Of a stretch of DNA of 64,000 bases, positions 17,802 through 25,021 are shown one piece after another. The notes beneath the pieces are model-generated. The model saw only the letters and a list, made by a program, of their open reading frames with translations. It was not told where the DNA came from and did not search any database. The DNA lies in assembly GCF_003751945.1 (NCBI RefSeq), contig NZ_RJKL01000001.1, forward strand, positions 2,666,001 through 2,730,000, read 5' to 3'. A program made the translations under genes and the position numbers. Each line of letters begins with the position of its first letter. Position 1 is the first letter of the stretch. Source of the stretch: Couchioplanes caeruleus (GTDB lineage Bacteria > Actinomycetota > Actinomycetes > Mycobacteriales > Micromonosporaceae).

Positions 17802-18845
17802 TCACACTCGGTCCAGAGCCCGCTGCGGCACCACCCTGGGCAACTCGGCGGTGATGACGTCGCCGGGTCGAACCGTCCCGCCGCGCAGCACGACGGCCAT
17901 GACACCGGCCCTCCGCACGAGGTTGCCGTCGGCATCCCTGCCGAGCACCTGCTTGAGCAGCCCGGTCCGGAAGCGATTGATCTGCTGGCAGGGATTACGC
18001 AACCCCATGACCACGATGGCAGGCCTCGGGTCGCCCGTCCCACTCCCCGACCCCGCAGCCGCGACAACAGCGGCAAGCACCGCGACGGCACCCTCGGTAG
18101 CCCCATCAAGCGGAACCCGCCGAGCAACAGCAACAACGTCATCCGCGCCACCACCGCCCGCCGCGTCCGACGCCGGGACACCCTCGGCAAGGCCAGCGCC
18201 GCCGGTCACGCCGATCACCGGACCACCACCGCCGGCCACGCCACCGCCGGCCGTGCCCGACGCCGCGACACTGCTCTCGGGGGCGCCGCCACTGCTCTCG
18301 GGGGCGCCGCCCGCCAAGCCACCGTCCGCCACGCTCGCCAAGGCCTCGTTCGTCACTCCCACCGCCCGGCCGACGGCTTTCGCGGCATCTCGTTGTGGCT
18401 CCACGGGCGGCCCGAAGCGGAGAATCGTTCCACAAGGGAGCGACGGGAGGTCGAGACCCACCGTGGTCACGTTCTCTCCCAGCGCGCCCGGAGCAACGTC
18501 GTAGCCGAGGTTCCGCACCTCTTCGTGCAGTTCGGCCTGCATCAGATGGACCTGCCGGAGGTTCGGCTGGGTCGGATCCGCGGCGACCCGGCTGCGGTGT
18601 CGGACCGTGACGCCGGCATGGATGTCGTCACGCACGCCGAGGCCAGCGACCAACTCGATCGCGTCCCGCTGCGGCTTGCTGAAGGAATAGGCATCGTTGC
18701 GGCTCACGGCCGCGACCGTGCCCCGCAGAGAGGCGACGCCCTGCCGAGAGATGCTCATCGCGGGTGCGTCCTGCCGAGGGATGCTCGTCGCGTGTGCGTC
18801 CTGCCGAGGGATGCCCACGGCGGGTGTGTCCTGAGGGATGCTCAT
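17802..18845 (-). CDS. MOSC domain protein with low-complexity insertion and N-terminal repeats
   Basis: MOSC domains bind sulfur carriers or molybdenum cofactor. Recognisable blocks are VAAVSRNDAYSFSKPQRD, GVRDDIHAGVTVRHRSRV, LGENVTTVGLDL, then PAIVVMGLRNPCQQINRF with the conserved Cys, and RRAGVMAVVL. Between CGTILRFG and PAIVVMG, where a few residues suffice in other members, about 115 residues of Gly/Ala-rich sequence are inserted (roughly 18050-18400). The N-terminus consists of ten-residue repeats (SIPRQDAPAM type). The start is therefore uncertain: ATG 18845 gives 347 aa, while ATG 18758, at the end of the third repeat, gives a more normal N-terminus. The expressed insertion keeps the frame, so the gene may still be functional. 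Confidence 0.8.
   Translation of the reverse strand: MSIPQDTPAVGIPRQDAHATSIPRQDAPAMSISRQGVASLRGTVAAVSRNDAYSFSKPQRDAIELVAGLGVRDDIHAGVTVRHRSRVAADPTQPNLRQVHLMQAELHEEVRNLGYDVAPGALGENVTTVGLDLPSLPCGTILRFGPPVEPQRDAAKAVGRAVGVTNEALASVADGGLAGGAPESSGGAPESSVAASGTAGGGVAGGGGPVIGVTGGAGLAEGVPASDAAGGGGADDVVAVARRVPLDGATEGAVAVLAAVVAAAGSGSGTGDPRPAIVVMGLRNPCQQINRFRTGLLKQVLGRDADGNLVRRAGVMAVVLRGGTVRPGDVITAELPRVVPQRALDRV
18270..18311 (-). repeat. 21-bp tandem duplication inside the MOSC insertion
   Basis: Two identical 21-bp units (18270-18290, 18291-18311) encode two copies of a Gly-Gly-Ala-Pro-Glu-Ser-Ser unit. The multiple-of-three length preserves the frame. Confidence 0.85.
18726..18842 (-). repeat. 30-bp tandem repeats at the MOSC gene start
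   Basis: Four head-to-tail units of 27-30 bp encode SIPQDTPAV, GIPRQDAHAT, SIPRQDAPAM and SISRQGVASL. The third unit ends in an alternative ATG start codon (18756-18758), so repeat copy number may change the translated N-terminus. Confidence 0.8.
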
Positions 18846-18996
18846 CGCGCCAGTCTGTCCAATTCGTCCTCGGCGGACCGTCGCTCGGCGGCACCGAGAG
18901 TGGCAGATCACTCCAGGCCCGAGCAATGGGAGCGGCGGGGCGCTCCCGGCCCCAGCAACGGGGGTTACCCGGGTTCCAGCGAAGGCGAGTAGGGGT

Positions 18997-19530
18997 TTAC
19001 TCCGGGGGCTCGAGGAAGAGGGAGGACAGGCGGGGCAGGCGGCGCCGCATCTCGTCTTCGTCGTCGAAGTCCCAGAGCATCGAGGCGTCCGGGCGGCTCG
19101 GGATGGCGTCGGCGGGTGGCAGCTCGTCACCCGTCGCGTCGCGGTGGGCGACCTGGGCGATCGTCAGCACCTCCTCCGCCTCGAACACCGCGCCCGTCGA
19201 GGCCGCGGCTCGGACCGAGGGCAGGTCGGCGAGGGAGTCGGGGTCGCGGACGGCGCGGGCCAGGACGTCCCGGCCGTTGGCGATCAGCCAGCCCCGGAAG
19301 TGGTCGAAGCCGTCGTCCGAGCAGCCGCCGTTGATCAGGTAGGCCGCCGCCCACAGGTCCTCCTTGCCGGAGGCGGCCATCACCTTGTCGAGGTGGCGGG
19401 CCCACGCCACGATCTCGGCGGGGCCGCGCCCGGCCAGGTCGGCGGCCGCCCGCTTCGCCACCTCGTCGGGCGAACCCGGCCGATCGGCGGTCGCCCGGTC
19501 GATGACCGCCCAGAAGTCGTCCGTTCTCAT
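18997..19530 (-). CDS. DUF4240 family protein
   Basis: 177 aa, typical for DUF4240: MRTDDFWAVIDRA at the N-terminus, FDHFRGWLIANGRDVLARAV in the middle and an acidic C-terminus (WDFDDEDEMRRRLPRLSSLF). The function of the family is unknown; members are cytoplasmic and often described with WGR-type or regulatory proteins. The ATG at 19530 is chosen because it matches the conserved first residues. The ribosome site is weak. It is transcribed divergently from a phosphotransferase gene 101 bp away. Confidence 0.85.
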   Translation of the reverse strand: MRTDDFWAVIDRATADRPGSPDEVAKRAAADLAGRGPAEIVAWARHLDKVMAASGKEDLWAAAYLINGGCSDDGFDHFRGWLIANGRDVLARAVRDPDSLADLPSVRAAASTGAVFEAEEVLTIAQVAHRDATGDELPPADAIPSRPDASMLWDFDDEDEMRRRLPRLSSLFLEPPE

Positions 19531-19631
19531 GGGCGACAGCCTGCCAGCCGGGTACGACAAAAACGGGGAGGTCGGCGCCCGCCACCCCACCGGCCCGGGC
19601 GGCGGCGGAGCACCGCAGGCAGGATGGGGGC

Positions 19632-20594
19632 ATGCGTCCGATATCGCTGCCCGAGGTCGCTTACGGCGCTACCGCCGTACGCCCGGATTGGGGGGATTTG
19701 CCGTTGCCCCTGCGGGCCGCGATCGAAGCGCGGCTCGGCGCCCGGGTGACCGCCTCGACCACCGCGGGCGGCGGGTTCACCAGAGCTTTCGCGGCCGTTG
19801 TCGAGACCTCGGCCGGTGAGCGCGCGTTCCTCAAGGCGGCTCCCCTGACCCATCCCGATGCCGATGCGTACGCCCGTGAGGCGGTCGTCACATCCGCGCT
19901 GCCCCCGGGGATACGGGCGCCACGGCCACGCTGGACGCTGGCGACGGAAGGGCACTACGTGCTGTGCATGGAAGCGCTCGACGGACGCGTACCCGATCTG
20001 CCGTGGAAGCCGGACGACCTCGCGGCGGCCTTGCGGGCGTGGCACACGGCCGCCGCCGCGCTGTCCCGGCCGACGAGCCCCGGGCTGCCGCACCTGAGCG
20101 ACCTCGTGAGAGGCGAACTGTCCTGGTGGTCGGAGATCGCGGGCGGACGAGCCCCTCTTCCCCCGGCACCACGATGGGTCCGCGAGCGCCTCGACGATCT
20201 GGCAGGCCTCGAACACGGGCTGCCGGCACTGGTCACCGGGCCCGGGATGCTCCACGGCGACCTGCGGATAGACAACATCATGATCGATGCGTACGGGGAA
20301 GCCTGGCTGTGCGACTGGACCTGGCCGTGCCTGGGCGCACCCTGGTTCGACACGGTGTCTCTGCTGGTCACGGCGTACGCCAGCGGCCTCGACGCGGATG
20401 GTCTGCTCGCGCCGTGGGCGGCGCCGGCGGCGGGAGTGGACGGGGCGCTGGCGGCGCTGAGCGGCCACTGGCTGACGCGCGCGGCCGGCAGGCCGAGCAC
20501 CGCCTCACCGCACAGCCGGCAGCACCAGAGGTTCAGCGGCGAGCAGGCGCTGGCGTGGCTGGCCGCCCGGCGCAACTGGCACCCGCGGAACTGA
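19632..20594 (+). CDS. Aminoglycoside phosphotransferase (APH) family kinase
   Basis: 320 aa with the choline kinase/APH fold. The Brenner motif LHGDLRIDNIMID carries the catalytic Asp and Mg-binding Asn, and LCDWTWP supplies the DFG-like Asp. The N-lobe has FLKAAPL with the ATP-binding Lys. Such proteins phosphorylate small hydroxylated compounds; most chromosomal actinobacterial copies are not proven resistance genes and the substrate here is unknown. It lies between DUF4240 and rpsT and has no operon partner. A second, unrelated-looking APH-like gene occurs at 24278. Confidence 0.85.
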   Translation: MRPISLPEVAYGATAVRPDWGDLPLPLRAAIEARLGARVTASTTAGGGFTRAFAAVVETSAGERAFLKAAPLTHPDADAYAREAVVTSALPPGIRAPRPRWTLATEGHYVLCMEALDGRVPDLPWKPDDLAAALRAWHTAAAALSRPTSPGLPHLSDLVRGELSWWSEIAGGRAPLPPAPRWVRERLDDLAGLEHGLPALVTGPGMLHGDLRIDNIMIDAYGEAWLCDWTWPCLGAPWFDTVSLLVTAYASGLDADGLLAPWAAPAAGVDGALAALSGHWLTRAAGRPSTASPHSRQHQRFSGEQALAWLAARRNWHPRN

Positions 20595-20898
20595 AACCGA
20601 GCAACCGGCACGTCGCCGGCGAGGGAGACGGTGCTGCAGGGTGGTGGGGCCCTCGACGGCGAACGGTGCAGCTCCCGCCGGAGTCGGACATTTCGGCGCC
20701 CGACCGTCACCGCCCCGCGGCTGCCGCCGGTGACCCGCTAACCTTCCACGGGACGGACCGGCCTCGTGGACTGCTCGATTTGGGCGGGCCCGATCAGGCC
20801 TGATACATTGGTTCGTCGCGTGTGGTGACGCGCTGCTGCTTGCCGTCGTCGCCACCGTCCGAGTACATCATCCGAACTAGTCAGGACAAGGCTGTCGC
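20595..20898. other. Intergenic region carrying the rpsT promoter and leader
   Basis: No gene is seen here. The first ~170 bp show nothing recognisable. The last ~120 bp contain a promoter-like pair and a leader of roughly 80 bases before rpsT. Confidence 0.5.
20780..20809 (+). promoter_or_regulatory. Candidate rpsT promoter
   Basis: TTGGGC (20780-20785) and TACATT (20804-20809) are spaced by 18 bp, consistent with a housekeeping sigma promoter. The pair resembles the candidate rplU promoter (TTGGGT, 18 bp, TACGCT). Transcription would start near 20816. Confidence 0.45.
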
Positions 20899-21165
20899 GT
20901 GGCGAACATCAAGTCCCAGATCAAGCGCAACCGGCAGAACGAGAAGGCCCGGCTGCGCAACAAGTCGGTCAAGTCGTCGCTGAAGACCGTGATCCGCAAG
21001 CTGAACGAGGCGAGCGAGGCCGGCAACACCGAGACGGCCACCGCTCTGCTGCGTGACGCCTCGCGTCAGCTCGACAAGGCCGTGAGCAAGGGCGTCATTC
21101 ACAAGAACCAGGCGGCGAACCGCAAGTCGGCCATCGCCAAGCGGGTCGCCTCGCTGTCTGCCTGA
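20899..21165 (+). CDS. rpsT: 30S ribosomal protein S20
   Basis: 88 aa, basic, with the S20 signature [21 protein letters not shown] (read as [19 protein letters not shown]) and the helix [21 protein letters not shown]20 is a primary binder of 16S rRNA early in 30S assembly. It starts with GTG. The gene is commonly next to holA and comEC in actinobacteria; here it is followed by a repeat-filled 817-bp spacer before holA, so it is probably a single-gene transcript. Confidence 0.97.
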   Translation: MANIKSQIKRNRQNEKARLRNKSVKSSLKTVIRKLNEASEAGNTETATALLRDASRQLDKAVSKGVIHKNQAANRKSAIAKRVASLSA

Positions 21166-21170
21166 TCACT

Positions 21171-21184
21171 GACCGTTCACGGTC
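21171..21184 (+). terminator. Short hairpin after rpsT
   Basis: GACCG-TTCA-CGGTC forms a small 5-bp hairpin 5 bp after the rpsT stop. There is no U-tract, so termination strength is doubtful. Confidence 0.3.
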
Positions 21185-21982
21185 GCACCCCTCGGGGCAC
21201 GACCGGGTCATAGATCGCTCTCCAGGCACCGCCGGACTCCCGGGTCCAGCGGTGCCTGAGCTGTATCCGCACGCCGCCGGCCCGCTCATACCACCACGCG
21301 CCGGAGCGCTGCCTGAGCTGCATCCACACGCGCGGCGAGCCCGCTGCCTGAGCCGCACCCGCCCGCACGGCCCTGAGCTGGCCGCCGCACACACAGCCAG
21401 CCTGCCGCCCGAGACGCGTCCGCACGCATGGGCCCGAGCTGCATCCGCAGGCACCGCAAGACCGGCGCACGGGGACCTCACGCGCCGCCGAGCCGGTGTT
21501 CGAGGAGACCGCACGCGCCGCCGAGCCGGTGTTCGAGGAGACCGCACGCGCCGCCCCTGCACTGAAGCCGTATCCGCATTGCCCGTGGACCGAACGCCAC
21601 GCGGGACCACCGGCCCGCCCGGATGCGGGCGTGATCCGGCCGGGACGGCAGGTGCCGGGCCGTGCGCCACAGGACTTGTCTGTGCCCGTACTTAATAAGC
21701 CGTAACCGGAAAACCGCAACCAGGAAGGCCGCAAACCAAAAGCCGCAACCCCGACACGCCCGGATTAGGCCTTGTGTTTGGTTCGACCCCCGGCTATCGG
21801 TCGGACTGTGCGTCGGATCACGTTCGCGCCACCACCGCACCGTCCCGCCTGATTGAGGCGGTTGCGCTCTCGACGGGCATGGCAGCCTGCCGATATGTCT
21901 GGTTTCGCGTTCGATGATCGGAGAGCTGCGCGCAGGAGTGAGGCTCGCGGAAGTGTCGGACCGACATGCAAAGATTCTGTAC
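21185..21982. other. Long intergenic region with degenerate repeats
   Basis: No gene is supported in this ~800 bp. From 21240 to 21480 the sequence consists of imperfect repeats of a CCTGAGCTGCATCCGCACGC type. An exact 33-bp tandem repeat follows (21479-21555). The part after 21690 is less GC-rich, with A-rich repeats around AACCGCAAACC. Open frames through the repeats encode only repetitive Arg/Pro/His sequence and are not believed. Confidence 0.5.
21479..21555 (+). repeat. 33-bp tandem repeat between rpsT and holA
   Basis: Two identical 33-bp units (21479-21511, 21512-21544) begin CACGCGCCGCCGAGCC, followed by the first 11 bases of a third unit. Confidence 0.9.
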
Positions 21983-22957
21983 GTGAACAGCGCACCTCCC
22001 GCCCCCCTCGTCCTTGTTCTCGGTGACGAGGAGCTGCTTGCCGCGCGTGCCATCACCGCGACGGTCGAGGCGGCGCGGGAGCAGGATCCCGGGGCCGACG
22101 TCCGGGAGTATGAGGCGGGTCAGCTCAGCGCCGGCGAGGTAGCCGAGATGCTCAGCCCTTCGCTGTTCGGTGGGCGGCGTGTGCTTGTCGTGCGCGGCGG
22201 GCAGGATGCGCGCAAGGATCTCGCTTCCGCCCTCCTTTCCTACGCGAAGAGTCCCGATCCCGACGTGACGCTCGTCGTCGCCCATCTCGGCGCGGCCAAG
22301 GGCAAGGCGTTCGCCGACGGGTTGAAGTCCGCGGGGGCGACCGTGGTGCCCGCCGTCAAGCTCAAGGGCGAGCGGGAACGGATCGCGTTCGTGCGCGACG
22401 AGTTCCGGCGCAATGGCGGGCGGTGCGACGAGACGGCCGCGTCCGCGCTGTTGCAGGCCGTCGGCACCGACCTGCGCGAGATCGCCGCCGCATGCTCCCA
22501 GTTGCTCGCCGACACCGACGGCAGGATCAACGCCGCGGTGGTCGCCCGCTATTACAAGGGGCGGGCCGAGGTGAGCGGGTTCGCCGTGGCCGATGCCGCG
22601 ATGGTCGGCGACGTGCCGGGCGCGCTGGAGGCGTTGCGCTGGGCCCTGCACGTCGGGGTCGACCCCGTGCCGATCGCGGACGCGCTCGCCGACGGTGTGC
22701 GCACGGTCGCCCGGGTGGCGTCCGCCGGGCGCGGCAATCCCTACCAGTTGGCCAGTTCGCTCGGCATGCCCGCGTGGAAGATCCAGAAGGCCCAGGAGCG
22801 CAGCCGCGGCTGGACCCCCGAAGGCCTGGTCGACGCGATGCGCGCCGCCGCCGACTGCAACGCCGCGGTCAAGGGCGGTGCCGAGGACCGGGGTTACGCG
22901 CTGGAGCAGGCGGTCTTCGCGGTGGCCCAGGCACGGCAGTCCGGAGGTGCCCGATGA
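21983..22957 (+). CDS. holA: DNA polymerase III subunit delta
   Basis: 324 aa, the usual size. Delta opens the beta clamp in the clamp-loader complex. The N-terminal domain has APLVLVLGDEELLAARAI and the pattern SLFGGRRVLVVRGG; the central part has VKLKGERERIAFVRDEF and TDLREIAAACSQLLADTDG; the C-terminal collar region has NPYQLASSLGMPAWKIQKAQ. All are typical of actinobacterial HolA. The GTG at 21983 gives the family N-terminus. An in-frame ATG at 21914 would add 23 residues of poor likeness. Its stop overlaps the start of the next gene by 4 bp. Confidence 0.92.
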   Translation: MNSAPPAPLVLVLGDEELLAARAITATVEAAREQDPGADVREYEAGQLSAGEVAEMLSPSLFGGRRVLVVRGGQDARKDLASALLSYAKSPDPDVTLVVAHLGAAKGKAFADGLKSAGATVVPAVKLKGERERIAFVRDEFRRNGGRCDETAASALLQAVGTDLREIAAACSQLLADTDGRINAAVVARYYKGRAEVSGFAVADAAMVGDVPGALEALRWALHVGVDPVPIADALADGVRTVARVASAGRGNPYQLASSLGMPAWKIQKAQERSRGWTPEGLVDAMRAAADCNAAVKGGAEDRGYALEQAVFAVAQARQSGGAR

Positions 22958-24162
22958 CCCGGTCCCGTCGCGCCGGGCTGTCCCGTGACGAAGTGCGCCA
23001 ACAGCCGCTGTACGCCCGGATGCTGGGCCTGCAGTATCTGGCGCCCAGCGGCTTTCTCTGCTTCGTCTTCCTCGAGGGTGCGATCGCGCTCGGCATCCTG
23101 CTGGCCCTGGCGGAGCTCGTCAGCTGGTGGGGCGTGCTGGTGTTGCCGGTGACCGTCGCGGCGATGGTCAAGCTGAACGATGCCGTGGCGGGCGCGCTGA
23201 CGAGGCCACAGGTGCGCACGTCCGTGGCAGGCCCGCGCGCCGGTGCGGACTTCGGCGCGGCGGAGCCTGGGTCCCGGGGTGGGGAGACGGTACGGCTTCC
23301 CGAAACCCTCCTTGCGAACATCGCCGCGACACCGCCACCACGATCAGCACCGGCCGGGCGGCCGGCAGCTTCCGGCCGGCCGGTTACGGGCGGGCGGCCG
23401 GCCGTGGGCGGGCAACCGCCGCTGGGCGGGCAACCAATGCTGGGCGGGCAACCGCCGCTGGGCGGGCAACCAATGCTGGGCGGGCAACCGCCGCTGGGCG
23501 GGCAACCAATGCTGGGCGGGCAACCAAAGCTGGGCGGGCAACCAATGCTGGGCGGGCAGCCGACCGCGAGCGAGCGGCCGGCGCGTGCCGAGGCCGGCCC
23601 GGCGGGCACGTTCGAACGCATGTCGGCCGACGGCCCGGTGACGTCGCCCACCGCCGGGAATCGGTGGGCGCCGGAGAGCCCCGGCCGCTTTTCGCCCGCA
23701 AGCACGGACCGCTTCGGCCCCGACAACACCGACCGGTTCGCCCCCGACGGTGCAGGCCGCTTCGGCCCCGACAGCTCAGGCCGGTTCGGCCCCGAGGGCG
23801 CGAGTGGCTTCGTCCGTGACAGGGTGGGCCCGTTCCGCCACGACGAGGCGGCGCCGTTCGCTCATGACGGTGCGGGCTCGTCCGGGCACGACGGCGCGGA
23901 CCGGTTCTCGCATGACGGCGGGGACCGGTGGGCGGTGCGCGACGGCGAAGACCAGATTCCCGCCGGGCCGCCGGTCGGCGCGGGAGGCTACGCCGCCGAC
24001 CCGGCGACCATGGGCGGGGCAGGCGGCCCGCTGCACGCGTCCGGATCCGCCACCGACGAGCCCGGCATGTTCCAGGGACCCCACACGGTCCAGCAATGGG
24101 CGAGCCAGGTGGACGACCAGCAGCAACGCGCCCGACAGTCCGCGGCCCGGCGCTACGAGTGA
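22954..24162 (+). CDS. Repeat-containing membrane protein coupled to holA
   Basis: 402 aa, not recognised as a characterised family. The ATG overlaps the holA stop (ATGA), so translation should be coupled. Residues ~25-75 contain two hydrophobic helices (FLCFVFLEGAIALGILLALA and WWGVLVLPVTVAAMV), giving a membrane hairpin. Residues 152-203 are a hexapeptide array alternating GGQPPL and GGQPML (18-bp units). Residues ~240-330 repeat a GRFGPD/DRFAPDGA motif. The C-terminus, HTVQQWASQVDDQQQRARQSAARRYE in part (VQQWASQVDDQQQRARQ), is charged and looks conserved. Most of the protein is predicted disordered. Function unknown. Confidence 0.7.
   Translation: MTRSRRAGLSRDEVRQQPLYARMLGLQYLAPSGFLCFVFLEGAIALGILLALAELVSWWGVLVLPVTVAAMVKLNDAVAGALTRPQVRTSVAGPRAGADFGAAEPGSRGGETVRLPETLLANIAATPPPRSAPAGRPAASGRPVTGGRPAVGGQPPLGGQPMLGGQPPLGGQPMLGGQPPLGGQPMLGGQPKLGGQPMLGGQPTASERPARAEAGPAGTFERMSADGPVTSPTAGNRWAPESPGRFSPASTDRFGPDNTDRFAPDGAGRFGPDSSGRFGPEGASGFVRDRVGPFRHDEAAPFAHDGAGSSGHDGADRFSHDGGDRWAVRDGEDQIPAGPPVGAGGYAADPATMGGAGGPLHASGSATDEPGMFQGPHTVQQWASQVDDQQQRARQSAARRYE
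23407..23562 (+). repeat. 18-bp in-frame tandem repeat array (GGQPxL)
   Basis: Eight 18-bp units plus a partial ninth encode GGQPPL/GGQPML/GGQPKL. The units alternate so strictly that a 36-bp higher-order period is visible through the first six. Confidence 0.95.
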
Positions 24163-24277
24163 CGGCCGCGGAACCTTCTCCACCGCAAGGGACCTGACTG
24201 CCGTGCTCGTCGTCCGCTTGGCGGAGCGCAGCCTCAAGGCAGCGAGGAGATGGTGCCCGCCGCGGCATGATCAGATC

Positions 24278-25021
24278 GTGGCGTTGAGTTCGGAGTCGGT
24301 CGCTGCGTGGTCTGGCATCGAGTTGGTGGAGCGCCTGACCGGCGGAGCCCGCAACGAGGTCGTCCTCGCGCGCCGCGGTGGACGACGGGTGGTCGTACGA
24401 CAATCTGGTCGTTCCCTGCCTGCCCTGGAGTGGGAACTGGACCTGCTGGACCACCTCGCGAGTCACGGCATCGGCGTTCCGCGCCCGATCGTCACCGATG
24501 ACGGACGCAGGCACGTGGATGGCGTGCACGTCCACGAGTTCATCGACGGCAGGCAGCCGCGTGACCGCCGAGACTGGCGGCGAGTGATCGACGTGCTGAC
24601 GACCGTGCACGAGTTGACGACCGGCTGGCCACAACGCCCGGGATTCGCCTCAAGCCGGCAGTTGCTGAGCGCCGACCGTGGCGGCGACGTTCGCCTGGAC
24701 GCCATGCCGCCGGAGGCGGTACGAGCCGTGCGCACCGCCTGGCAGCCGGTGCTGACCGGTCCGGAATGCGTCGTCCACGGCGATGTGAACGCGGGTAACG
24801 TCCTTGTCGACGGTGCTCACGTGTCCCTGCTGGACTGGGACGAGGCGCGAACCGACGTGCCGTGGTTCGACTTCGCCTCCATACCCGAGGATGTCGCCGT
24901 TCCGATGGACCGGCAGACCCTGGTCACTGCCGGCGTGGCCTGGGAGGCTGCCACCTGCTGGATACCGGAGCCGGAATACGCCGCACGACGGTTGGCGGAA
25001 CTCTCCAACCGGTCGGGATAG
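24278..25021 (+). CDS. Phosphotransferase family protein (APH-like kinase)
   Basis: 247 aa from the GTG at 24278; an earlier in-frame GTG near 24202 is possible, as no strong ribosome site decides. The APH fold is shown by VVVRQSG in the N-lobe, the Brenner motif CVVHGDVNAGNVLVDG and the metal-binding LLDWDEAR. It probably phosphorylates a small hydroxylated molecule; substrate unknown. The C-terminus is complete (VPMDRQTLVTAGVAWEAATCWIPE). Its last 98 bp are overlapped on the opposite strand by the truncated GH92 gene, so it abuts a rearrangement breakpoint. Confidence 0.82.
   Translation: MALSSESVAAWSGIELVERLTGGARNEVVLARRGGRRVVVRQSGRSLPALEWELDLLDHLASHGIGVPRPIVTDDGRRHVDGVHVHEFIDGRQPRDRRDWRRVIDVLTTVHELTTGWPQRPGFASSRQLLSADRGGDVRLDAMPPEAVRAVRTAWQPVLTGPECVVHGDVNAGNVLVDGAHVSLLDWDEARTDVPWFDFASIPEDVAVPMDRQTLVTAGVAWEAATCWIPEPEYAARRLAELSNRSG

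Noticed and set aside
18997..19130. Extending the MOSC gene to an upstream ATG near 19130
   Set aside because: The added residues would be antisense-like sequence overlapping the end of the DUF4240 gene in another frame, with no MOSC likeness.
21252..21695. 147-codon open frame in the rpsT-holA spacer
   Set aside because: It encodes only repeats of Arg/Pro/His, with equally open frames on the other strand; it reflects the DNA repeat, not a protein.
23407..23562. CRISPR array
   Set aside because: Units are contiguous 18-bp repeats in a reading frame with no spacers.
24278..25021. Antibiotic-resistance aminoglycoside kinase
   Set aside because: The fold is APH-like, but such chromosomal kinases have many substrates and nothing in the sequence specifies an antibiotic. 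The same applies to 19632-20594.
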